A DNA stretch of 22,442 nucleotides from an uncultured Adlercreutzia sp. (GTDB taxonomy: Bacteria; Actinomycetota; Coriobacteriia; Coriobacteriales; Eggerthellaceae): NCBI RefSeq assembly GCF_958431955.1, contig NZ_CAUASN010000041.1:1-22442 (forward strand). Direction: 5' to 3'. The notes under the pieces were generated by a model that was not told the DNA's origin, made no database searches, and saw nothing but the letters and a program-made list of their open reading frames with translations. A program made the translations under genes and the position numbers. Shown here piece after piece: positions 15,765-22,442 of the stretch (position 1 is its first letter; the number at the start of each line of letters is the position of its first letter).

Positions 15765-17900
15765 TCAGATATCCCGCGGCACCTCGCCCGTCTCCAATAT
15801 ATGTAAGAGCGCCGCCTCATCGAGCACGGGCACGCCGAGCGAGACCGCCTTGTCGTACTTGGAGCCCGCCGCCTCGCCGGCCACCACGAAGCTCGTTTTC
15901 TTCGACACCGACCCCGACACCTTCGCTCCCATGGCCTTCAGACGAGCGCCGGCCTCGTCGCGGGTCATACCCGAAGCGGCCAAGGTGCCGGTGAGCACGA
16001 AGGTGAGCCCCGAGAGCACCTGGGGCACTTCCTTGCCCGGCGCCATGGCCTCGGCGGCCATGGTCACGCCGGCCGCGCGCAGCCGCTCGATGACCGACAC
16101 GTTGTCGGGCGTGCGGAAGAAGAGCCACACCCCGTGGGCCACCTTCGGCCCGATGCCGTTCACTTCCGCCAGCTCGTCCCCCCCCGCTGCCGCGAGCGCC
16201 TCCATAGAGGGGAAGGCATCGGCCAGAAGCTCGGCCGTGGTCTTGCCCACATGCCGGATGCCCAAACCGAAGAGCACCCGCGCGAACGAGCGGGACTTCG
16301 AGGCCTCGATGGCCGCCACCAGCTTCGCCGCGATGGTGTGGCCGAGGCGGATGATCTCGCCGTCCTTGTTCACACGCCCGGTGCTCGTGGCGGCTAGCTC
16401 GTCCTCGGTGAGCGAGTAGTAGTCGGCCACATCGGCCACACGCCCGCTTTCCACGAGCCGGCTTACGATCTCCTCGCCCATGCCGTCGATGTCGAGCGCG
16501 CCGCGGCTCGCCCAGTGCAGCAAACGCTCCAAGGCCTGGGCCGGGCAGTCGATGGAAATGCAGCGGAAGGCCACCTCGCCCTCGTCGCGCACCACGGGGC
16601 TTCCGCAGCTGGGGCATACGCTCGGCATCTCCCAGATACGGGCCTCGGGGCTGCGCAGGCTTTCCACCGGCCCCAGCACCTCGGGAATCACATCCCCCGC
16701 CTTCCGCACGATGACCGTGTCGCCCACGCGCACGTCCTTGCGGTGCACCTCGTCCAAGTTGTGCAGGGTGGCCCGGGCCACGGTGGACCCGGCCACCACC
16801 ACCGGCTCCAGCTCGGCCACGGGCGTGAGCACGCCGGTGCGGCCCACCTGCACGGTGATGTCGCGCAGAAGGGTGGTCTTCTCCTCGGGCGGGAACTTGA
16901 AGGCGATGGCCCAACGCGGGGCGCGGGCGGTGAATCCCATAGCCGCCTGGCGCGCGAAGGAGTTCACCTTCACCACCACGCCGTCGATCTCGTAGGGCAG
17001 CGCGTCGCGCCGCTCGATGGCCGCGCGGCAGAAATCGCGCACCTCGCCCTCGCTCTCGCACAGCTTCACGTCGGGGTTCACGTGGAAGCCGGCCTCGCGC
17101 AGCCACTGGAGCAGCTCCCACTGACCGGTGGCGGCGAGGGCCCCCTCGTCGGCGATGGCGTACATGAAGGTGGACAGATCGCGCCCCTGGGTGATGCGCG
17201 CGTCCTTCTGGCGCAGCGATCCGGCAGCGGCGTTGCGCGGGTTCGCGAAAGGGGCCCGCCCCTCGGTGATGGCGGCGGCGTTCAGCACCTCGAAGCTCTT
17301 CTTGGGCATGTACACCTCGCCGCGCAGCTCGAGCGCGTCGGTGCCGGGCGTGATGGCGGCAAGGGCCCCCTCGCGCAGGCGCAGGGGCACGTCGCGGACG
17401 GTGCGCATGTTCACGGTCACGTCCTCGCCAGTGGTGCCGTCGCCGCGGGTGGCCGCCCGCACGAGCACGCCGTCCTCATAGGTAAGGGCGATGGAGCTGC
17501 CGTCGATCTTCAGCTCGCAGCAAAGCGGCGGGAGCGCGCCCCCGCAGGCCTCGCGCACCCGCTCCATCCACGCGTCCAGCTCGCCCAAGTCCATGGCGTT
17601 GTCGAGCGAGTACATGCGCTGCTCGTGCACTACCGGCGCGAACTGCTCGCCCACATATCCGCCCACGCGCTGGGTGGGCGAGGCGGGGGTAACAAGTTCG
17701 GGATGGGCCGCCTCGATCTCGCGCAGCTCGCGCATAAGCGAGTCGAAGGCCGCGTCCGATATGGTGGGGGCATCGAGCGCGTAGTACTGGTAGCTGTGGT
17801 GCTCGATCTCGCGCCGGAGCGCCGCGGCCCGCGCCGCCGGATCGCTCGCCGTGTGCGCCATGTCCGCTCCGCTGAAGAGCGCTTCCTGATCTTCGGCCAT
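15765..17900 (-). CDS. ligA: NAD-dependent DNA ligase LigA
   Basis: LigA seals nicks in duplex DNA during replication and repair, using NAD+ as the adenylate donor. The 711-residue reading has the full architecture. An N-terminal NMN-binding Ia domain (YYALDAPTISDAAFDSLMREL) comes first, then the adenylation domain with Lys131 in CCELKIDGS, GDGTTGEDVT and YEIDGVVVKVN. An OB fold (VGRTGVLTPVAELEPV) follows, then a Cys4 zinc finger (Cys429, 432, 447, 452), helix-hairpin-helix repeats (GLGIRHVGKTTAELLADAF, VNGIGPKVAHGV) and a C-terminal BRCT domain from about 632. ATG 17900 has GGAAGG and AGGG upstream. ATG 17861 (698 residues, GGAG five bases upstream) is an equally serious alternative and nearer the usual family length. 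A more upstream ATG at 17954 lies beyond the terminator of the preceding gene and is rejected. The gene appears to stand alone. Confidence 0.96.
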   Translation of the reverse strand: MAEDQEALFSGADMAHTASDPAARAAALRREIEHHSYQYYALDAPTISDAAFDSLMRELREIEAAHPELVTPASPTQRVGGYVGEQFAPVVHEQRMYSLDNAMDLGELDAWMERVREACGGALPPLCCELKIDGSSIALTYEDGVLVRAATRGDGTTGEDVTVNMRTVRDVPLRLREGALAAITPGTDALELRGEVYMPKKSFEVLNAAAITEGRAPFANPRNAAAGSLRQKDARITQGRDLSTFMYAIADEGALAATGQWELLQWLREAGFHVNPDVKLCESEGEVRDFCRAAIERRDALPYEIDGVVVKVNSFARQAAMGFTARAPRWAIAFKFPPEEKTTLLRDITVQVGRTGVLTPVAELEPVVVAGSTVARATLHNLDEVHRKDVRVGDTVIVRKAGDVIPEVLGPVESLRSPEARIWEMPSVCPSCGSPVVRDEGEVAFRCISIDCPAQALERLLHWASRGALDIDGMGEEIVSRLVESGRVADVADYYSLTEDELAATSTGRVNKDGEIIRLGHTIAAKLVAAIEASKSRSFARVLFGLGIRHVGKTTAELLADAFPSMEALAAAGGDELAEVNGIGPKVAHGVWLFFRTPDNVSVIERLRAAGVTMAAEAMAPGKEVPQVLSGLTFVLTGTLAASGMTRDEAGARLKAMGAKVSGSVSKKTSFVVAGEAAGSKYDKAVSLGVPVLDEAALLHILETGEVPRDI

Positions 17901-17917
17901 AGCCCTGTCCCTTCCGC

Positions 17918-17947
17918 AAAAGAGGGCCCGGACGAATCCGGGCCCTC
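17918..17947 (-). terminator. Rho-independent terminator between the HdeD-family gene and ligA
   Basis: GAGGGCCCGGA and TCCGGGCCCTC form a perfect 11-pair stem with a four-base loop, followed on the minus strand directly by TTTT (plus-strand 17918-17921). It should end the transcript of the upstream minus-strand membrane protein gene. Confidence 0.85.
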
Positions 17948-18085
17948 GGTTCATTCGCAGCGGCTATGATACCACCGCTTCACGTTCGCAACGCCGCCCA
18001 AAAGGGTCGCCGACCAAAGGCGGCGGCCAAGACCGAGCGAGCCTGCCGCCCCGCACCCGCACCGCCGAGCTCGGCCGGCAGGGGC

Positions 18086-18625
18086 CTAGTGGTTGTGGGC
18101 AACCGTCACCCGCGCCTGGGGCAGCGACACGCCGAAGACGGCCATCTGCACACCGCGGGCCATGAGGAAGAAGCCCAGGAACAACGCGAAGGTGCCCGGC
18201 GCCACGATGAACGCGATGCCGCAGAGCAAACTCACGATGCCGGAGAACAGCACCCAGCCCCAGCCGGGCATCTCGCGGTGGAACCGCACGGCGGCCACGA
18301 CTTCGAAGATGCCATAGGCGATGACGAAGATGCCCATCACCCAGGGGATCACCACGGCCGAGGCCACGGGATGCACGATGAAGAGCACGCCCAAGACGAT
18401 GTCGCACACCGCATAGGCGAGCGCCCAGGCCGAAAGCCCCTCCGCACGGCGGTACTTGAAGTACGCCCACGCATCCACGATGCCGGCGGCCAAAAACATG
18501 CATCCGGCGATGATGGCGATGCTCACGAGCGTCAGCCCCGGCACCATGAGCAGCACGAACCCGATGAGGATCAGCGCGATTCCGGCGGCGAACAGCCCCC
18601 AGTTGCGTCCTACTTTGATATCCAT
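18086..18625 (-). CDS. HdeD family membrane protein (DUF308)
   Basis: A 179-residue membrane protein with six hydrophobic helices in three pairs, at about 9-27, 31-50, 64-83, 87-112, 123-142 and 145-166. Typical HdeD features are the repeated Gly-rich pattern (ALILIGFVLLMVPGLTLVS, VLGVLFIVHP, LLCGIAFIVAPGTFALFLG) and the length. E. coli HdeD is linked to acid resistance at high cell density; the role in Gram-positive relatives is unknown, so a stress function is only a guess. GGAG lies 11 bases before the ATG. It is divergent from nnrD. The shared upstream region has an imperfect inverted repeat (GGTAT and GTACC, about 18654-18674) that could be an operator. A strong terminator ends the transcript before ligA. 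The C-terminus ends with a His-containing AHNH. Confidence 0.85.
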   Translation of the reverse strand: MDIKVGRNWGLFAAGIALILIGFVLLMVPGLTLVSIAIIAGCMFLAAGIVDAWAYFKYRRAEGLSAWALAYAVCDIVLGVLFIVHPVASAVVIPWVMGIFVIAYGIFEVVAAVRFHREMPGWGWVLFSGIVSLLCGIAFIVAPGTFALFLGFFLMARGVQMAVFGVSLPQARVTVAHNH

Positions 18626-18789
18626 ACGTCACCACGCTCCTTACGCCCCGAAGGTATACTGTAACGAGTACCATTCTAGGAGCGGCGCCGGGCGCCGCCC
18701 GGGCGCGCAACCCACCCGTTGACGACGGGAATGCTCCGTGTTGACGCGCTGTTATGGGAAGAAACGACCCGATCATCCGAGGAGTCTCC

Positions 18790-19716
18790 ATGAACGCCCC
18801 CGCCGATTTCTCCCCCGCGCCGAACTCTTCTGCCACCCCTGTTCCCTCGCGCGACAATGCCGCGCTGGCAGCGCTTCTGCCCTGGCCCGATGCCCGGGCG
18901 AACAAGTACACGCGGGGCAAGCTCTCCCTCGTGGCGGGTGCCGCCGCCTACCCGGGTGCCGCCTGCCTGGCCGGCACGGCCGCCGAACGGGCGGGCGCAG
19001 GCTACACCGAGGTGTTCTGCGCCGGCAAGTCGCTCCTTGCGGTGCGGGCCTTCCGCCCCTCCCTCGTGGCCCGCGACTGGCGCGAGTGGCATCCTGCACG
19101 ACAGGAAACCCCGCGCGCCGGCCACCCGGCCGCCTGCGTCATCGGCTGCGGCTTCGACGGAAGCGCGCCCCAGCGCGAGCTGGTGGCGGAGACGGTGCGG
19201 GCAGCCGCAGGCCCGGTGCTCGTAGACGGCGGAGGCCTCGGTCTCATCGCCGATGAGACGGGGCAGCGCCTGGCGCGCGAGCGGGCCGAGCGCGGCACGG
19301 GAGCGCTCGTGCTCACGCCCCACGGCGGCGAGGCGGCACGTCTCGCCCGGGGCGCGGGGCTGGAAGGAGTGCCCGAGGGGCCCGAGCTCGCGTGCGCCCT
19401 CGCCCAGGCCTATTGCGCGCTCGTCGTCCTCAAGGGGCCGGCCACCTACATCGCCGATGCCGAGGGCGCGGTGGAGGTCATGGACCGCGGCACGGCGGCG
19501 CTCGCCAAGGCGGGGACGGGAGACGTGCTCGCGGGCATCGTAGGGGCGCTTCTGGCCCAGGGGCTCGCCCCGCGCGACGCTGCGGCCCTCGGCTGCGCGC
19601 TGCACGCCGAGGCCGGCCGGGCCGCCGCCGAAAAGATCACCGAGATCTGCGTGGCCGCCGAGGACGTGATAGCCTACCTGCCCCAGGCCATCCGCGCTAT
19701 CGCCAACGCCCGCTAG
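18790..19716 (+). CDS. nnrD: ADP-dependent NAD(P)H-hydrate dehydratase NnrD
   Basis: NnrD repairs damaged cofactors by dehydrating the S form of hydrated NADH or NADPH, using ADP (ATP in eukaryotes). The 308-residue cytoplasmic protein has the ribokinase-like fold motifs of the family: NKYTRGKLSLVAG (from 38), TAAERAGAGYTEV, LVDGGGLGL (around 143-151, where VDADALN is usual), LTPHGGEAARL (from 176), LKGPATYIAD (from 214) and KAGTGDVLAGIVGALLAQG (from 240, with likely catalytic Asp245). It is the stand-alone dehydratase; the epimerase half NnrE, fused to it in many bacteria, is missing. The Gly-Gly replacement in the VDADALN motif is a modest oddity. ATG 18790 follows GAGGAG by five bases; an in-frame ATG at 18754 has no ribosome site. 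The gene converges on the sensor kinase gene, and the two stop codons overlap in one CTAG. Confidence 0.92.
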   Translation: MNAPADFSPAPNSSATPVPSRDNAALAALLPWPDARANKYTRGKLSLVAGAAAYPGAACLAGTAAERAGAGYTEVFCAGKSLLAVRAFRPSLVARDWREWHPARQETPRAGHPAACVIGCGFDGSAPQRELVAETVRAAAGPVLVDGGGLGLIADETGQRLARERAERGTGALVLTPHGGEAARLARGAGLEGVPEGPELACALAQAYCALVVLKGPATYIADAEGAVEVMDRGTAALAKAGTGDVLAGIVGALLAQGLAPRDAAALGCALHAEAGRAAAEKITEICVAAEDVIAYLPQAIRAIANAR

Positions 19717-21545
19717 CGGGCCAGGTTCGCCACGGTGCGCGCGAGAGTGGCCACGTCGATGGGCTTGGCCACGTGTGCGTTCATGCCCGCGGCCAGAGCC
19801 TCCCGCTCGTCCTCGGCGAAGGCGTTGGCCGTCATGGCGATAATGGGAATCTCCCGGGCGTCGGCGCGGTCGAGGGCGCGGATGGCCCGGGCGGCCTCGT
19901 GCCCGTTCATCACCGGCATCTGCACATCCATGAAGATCATGTCGTAGGCGCCCGCCTCGCTTCGGCCGAACTTCTCCACCGCCACCTGGCCGTTCTCGGC
20001 CACTTCGCAGGTAGCGCCGTGAATGGTGAGGATGGCGGCGATGATCTCGGCGTTCAGGTCGTTGTCCTCAGCCACGAGGAAGTGCTTGCCGCCGAGGGCC
20101 TCATCCACATCCACCGCCGGGGCGGAAGCGGGCTCCTCGCACTCCTCCGGCCCCGCCTCAGCCGGCGGGAACTCCAGATCGATGATGAAGACCGATCCCA
20201 CATCCAGCTTGCTGCGCACGGAAATGGCGCCGCCCATGAGATCGACGAGGTTCTTCGTGATGGCCATGCCGAGCCCGGTACCCTGGATCTTGTTCGTGAG
20301 CGTGGATTCCTCCCGCGAGAACGAGTCGAAGATGGTGGTCAGGTAGTCTTCCGACATGCCGATGCCGTTGTCGCGCACGAGGATGCGCACGTGCTGCAGG
20401 GTACCGTGGCGGGCGAGTGACCCGTCGATGCGCAAGAGGATCTTGCCCCCGGCATCGGTGTACTTCATGGCGTTCGACAGCACGTTCATGAGAATCTGGC
20501 GCAGGCGCCCCTCGTCTCCCACGAGCCGGTCGTGGGAGACGCCCGTCACCTCTACGGTGAAGGTCTGGTTCTTGGCATCGGTCTGGGGGCGCATCATGGC
20601 CTCTACCGCGGCCACGGTATCGGCCAGCGAGAACGGCTCCGCGGCGAGCTCCGTCTTGCCCGACTCGATCTTCGACATGTCGAGCACGTCGTTGATGAGC
20701 CCGAGCAGATGCCTTCCCGACAGGGCGATCTTGTGGTTGTACTCGCGCACCGCCTCCTCGTGGCCGGCCTCGCGGTCGATGAGCTCCGAGAAGCCGAGGA
20801 TGGCGTTCATGGGCGTGCGGATGTCGTGGCTCATGGAGGCGAGGAAGTTGCTCTTGGCGCGGTTGGCATCCTCGGCGGCGGCCACCGAGTCCATGAGGCG
20901 CTGGCGGATGTCGTGCTCGTCGGTCATGTCGGTGAGCGAGTAGATGACCTTCGCGTCGCCGCCGAGGGTGACCGGGCAGCTCGTGATGCGCAGCCACATG
21001 TCGCGGCCGAAGGCGGCGTTGAAGCACTGGAACTCCCAGGTGCGCCGCTCGCAGGGCGCGCCCGAGTGCACGATAGCCGCCACCTTCGCGTAAGCCTCGT
21101 TGGACGAGAGGCGGTCCATGACGAAGAACTTCGATGCGGGCACGCCCAGTATGTCCTGCACGTTCTCGAAGACGGCCTCCACCGCCTGATCCTCACAATC
21201 CACGATGAAGATGGCCGTGTCGATGTTCTCGCCGATGGCCTGGTAGATGCTCTGCACGTGGCGCTCGCCGCGCAGCTCGCGGCGGTTGCGGTAGATGAGC
21301 AGCGCGCCGATGGCGGCCACGGCCAGAAGCGTGGCCCCCACGACGATGATGACCATGCGCGCAGTCATGCCGACGATGGCGGCGCCCTCGGCCTGGTCGT
21401 TGGGCATGATGGAGTCGGCCTGCACCACCAGGCCGTGAATGGCGGAGAAGTAGTACAGGCTCGTGGCGGCGATGACCACGGCGAGCACGACCACGACCGC
21501 CGCGACGGCCGCGAAGATATAGCGCGAGTCGAACCTCTGCCTCAT
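19713..21545 (-). CDS. Hybrid sensor histidine kinase with PAS-like and receiver domains
   Basis: A 610-residue membrane signalling protein. Helices at about 10-35 and 62-85 enclose an extracytoplasmic loop of only about 26 residues. A PAS-like domain spans about 95-215. The HisKA domain carries phosphoacceptor His240 in MSHDIRTPMN, and the HATPase has an N box (NVLSNAMKYTD, Asn354 and Asn358), DNGIGM and GTGLGMAITKNLVDLMGG. An acidic linker leads to a C-terminal receiver with AEDNDLN, phosphoacceptor Asp540 in MDVQMPVMNG, MTANAF and Lys594 in AKPID. There is no histidine phosphotransfer domain or output domain, so phosphate must leave through another protein, or the receiver regulates the kinase itself. 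The stimulus is unknown; the tiny outer loop argues for sensing in the membrane or through the PAS domain. The gene starts 21 bases after glmS and has GGAGGG about 12 bases before its ATG, so the two are probably co-transcribed. Confidence 0.92.
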   Translation of the reverse strand: MRQRFDSRYIFAAVAAVVVVLAVVIAATSLYYFSAIHGLVVQADSIMPNDQAEGAAIVGMTARMVIIVVGATLLAVAAIGALLIYRNRRELRGERHVQSIYQAIGENIDTAIFIVDCEDQAVEAVFENVQDILGVPASKFFVMDRLSSNEAYAKVAAIVHSGAPCERRTWEFQCFNAAFGRDMWLRITSCPVTLGGDAKVIYSLTDMTDEHDIRQRLMDSVAAAEDANRAKSNFLASMSHDIRTPMNAILGFSELIDREAGHEEAVREYNHKIALSGRHLLGLINDVLDMSKIESGKTELAAEPFSLADTVAAVEAMMRPQTDAKNQTFTVEVTGVSHDRLVGDEGRLRQILMNVLSNAMKYTDAGGKILLRIDGSLARHGTLQHVRILVRDNGIGMSEDYLTTIFDSFSREESTLTNKIQGTGLGMAITKNLVDLMGGAISVRSKLDVGSVFIIDLEFPPAEAGPEECEEPASAPAVDVDEALGGKHFLVAEDNDLNAEIIAAILTIHGATCEVAENGQVAVEKFGRSEAGAYDMIFMDVQMPVMNGHEAARAIRALDRADAREIPIIAMTANAFAEDEREALAAGMNAHVAKPIDVATLARTVANLAR

Positions 21546-21566
21546 AGCCGCCGGATTCCCTCCGGT

Positions 21567-22442
21567 CTATTCCACGGTGACGGACTTCGCCAGGTTGCGC
21601 GGCTGGTCCACGTCGCACCCGCGCAGCACGGCCACCTCGCGGGCGAGCAGCTGCAAAGGCACGCTGGCCGTGATGGGGCTGAAGGCGTCGCGCACCTTCG
21701 GAATGTAGATGACGTGGTCGGCGTGCTTCAAGATCTCCTCGTCGCCCTCGGTGGCCACGGCGATGATGCAGGCCCCGCGCGCGCGGGACTCCTGCAGGTT
21801 CGACACCACCTTGTCGTAGACCGGGCTGTTCGTGGCGATGGCGATGACCGGGAAGTTCTCGTCGATAAGGGCGATGGGCCCGTGCTTCATCTCGCCGGCG
21901 GCGTAAGCCTCGGCGTGCAGGTAGCTGATCTCCTTGAGCTTGAGCGCCCCCTCGTAGGAGGTGGCGGCGCCCATGCCGCGGCCGATGAAGAGCGCGCTTT
22001 GGGCATCCACCATGGCGCGGGCGGCCTCTTCCACCGCCGGGCCGCACTCGGCGAGGATGCGCTCCACCTGCTCGGCGGTGTCGGCCAGCTCGCTGAACAG
22101 AAGCTTGATCTGGCCGCCGGTGAGCTGGCCTTGGGACTGACCCAAGAGCATGGCCAGAAGCGTGAGGGAGGCCACCTGGCCCAGGAAGCTCTTCGTGGAG
22201 GCCACGGCGATCTCCTTGTTGGCCTTGGTGTAGATGACGCCGTCGGACTCGCGGGCCACGGGGCTTCCCACCACGTTGGTGATGCCGAAGACCTTCGCGC
22301 CGCGCACGCGGGCATCGCGGATGGCGGCCAGAGTGTCGGCCGTCTCACCGGACTGGGACACGGCCACCACGAGCGTGGTCGGCGTGATGATGGGGTTGCG
22401 GTAGCGGAACTCGCTGGCCACCTCCACCTCGCAGGGGATGCG
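21567..22442 (-). CDS. glmS: Glutamine-fructose-6-phosphate aminotransferase GlmS, C-terminal part
   Basis: GlmS makes glucosamine 6-phosphate from fructose 6-phosphate and glutamine, the entry to UDP-GlcNAc for peptidoglycan and for the TagO reaction. The window holds 292 codons, roughly the second half; the gene continues past the right edge, so the N-terminal glutaminase domain cannot be seen. The first visible residues are RIPCEVEVASEFRYR. The first sugar isomerase domain has SQSGETADT and ASTKSFLGQ. The second has GRGMGAATSYEGALKLKEIS, then HAEAYAAGEMKHGP with the conserved Glu, Lys and His of the isomerase site. The C-terminal tail LAKSVTVE is the usual GlmS ending. No start can be assigned here; an apparent GTG at 22427 is internal. 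Confidence 0.96.
   Translation of the reverse strand, partial: RIPCEVEVASEFRYRNPIITPTTLVVAVSQSGETADTLAAIRDARVRGAKVFGITNVVGSPVARESDGVIYTKANKEIAVASTKSFLGQVASLTLLAMLLGQSQGQLTGGQIKLLFSELADTAEQVERILAECGPAVEEAARAMVDAQSALFIGRGMGAATSYEGALKLKEISYLHAEAYAAGEMKHGPIALIDENFPVIAIATNSPVYDKVVSNLQESRARGACIIAVATEGDEEILKHADHVIYIPKVRDAFSPITASVPLQLLAREVAVLRGCDVDQPRNLAKSVTVE

Noticed and set aside
16515..17969. 484-codon plus-strand open frame opposite ligA
   Set aside because: Antisense shadow of a well-supported ligase gene; it also runs through the ligA-side terminator.
1..22442. CRISPR arrays, tRNA or rRNA genes, intact insertion sequences
   Set aside because: No regularly spaced repeats, cloverleaf-like segments, ribosomal RNA cores or transposase genes with terminal inverted repeats were noticed.

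Overview
The window reads as the chromosome of a GC-rich Gram-positive actinobacterium. The best guess is a gut-type Coriobacteriia member (Eggerthellaceae-like). The basis is strong G/C third-codon bias, long antisense shadow frames, a wall teichoic acid locus with a tarI-tarJ pair, tandem NlpC/P60 hydrolases and frequent GTG starts. The lineage is inference; no rRNA or tRNA gene is present to confirm it.

Region 1 (1 to about 2,880) is accessory and decaying. It is visibly AT-richer and holds a partial two-helix membrane protein gene running off the left edge, with its own promoter. It also holds remnants of at least two plus-strand genes and a minus-strand multi-helix membrane protein broken by frameshifts. 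No intact gene lies between 620 and 2,883.

Region 2 (2,884 to 12,255) is a wall teichoic acid or related phosphopolyol-polymer locus. A minus-strand run tarI - tarJ - CDP-polyol transferase - GT2 fusion has gaps of 1 to 16 bases. It makes CDP-ribitol and probably polymerises it, the same order as tarI-tarJ-tarL of Staphylococcus. The last gene of the run is cut off inside its second catalytic domain exactly where the decayed region begins. A divergent plus-strand gene encodes a second transferase of the TagB/TagF family. The exporter pair tagG-tagH and the initiating enzyme tagO follow on the minus strand.

Region 3 (12,269 to 15,662) holds two secreted NlpC/P60 peptidoglycan hydrolases. One is a large protein with PASTA, glucosaminidase and NlpC/P60 modules, transcribed from a consensus promoter with a structured leader and probably co-transcribed with tagO. 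The other is small and appears to be expressed from a leaderless mRNA.

Region 4 (15,765 to 22,442) is housekeeping: ligA, an HdeD-family membrane protein closed by a clear terminator, the metabolite-repair gene nnrD, and a hybrid sensor kinase 21 bases downstream of glmS (partial at the right edge). GlmS feeds UDP-GlcNAc synthesis, which supplies both peptidoglycan and the TagO reaction, so much of the window concerns the cell envelope. I saw no CRISPR array, tRNA, rRNA or intact insertion sequence, and nothing that amounts to a wholly new multi-gene system. The most unusual points are the truncated teichoic acid fusion enzyme at the junction, the unidentified membrane protein at the left edge, and the regulatory region before the large hydrolase.
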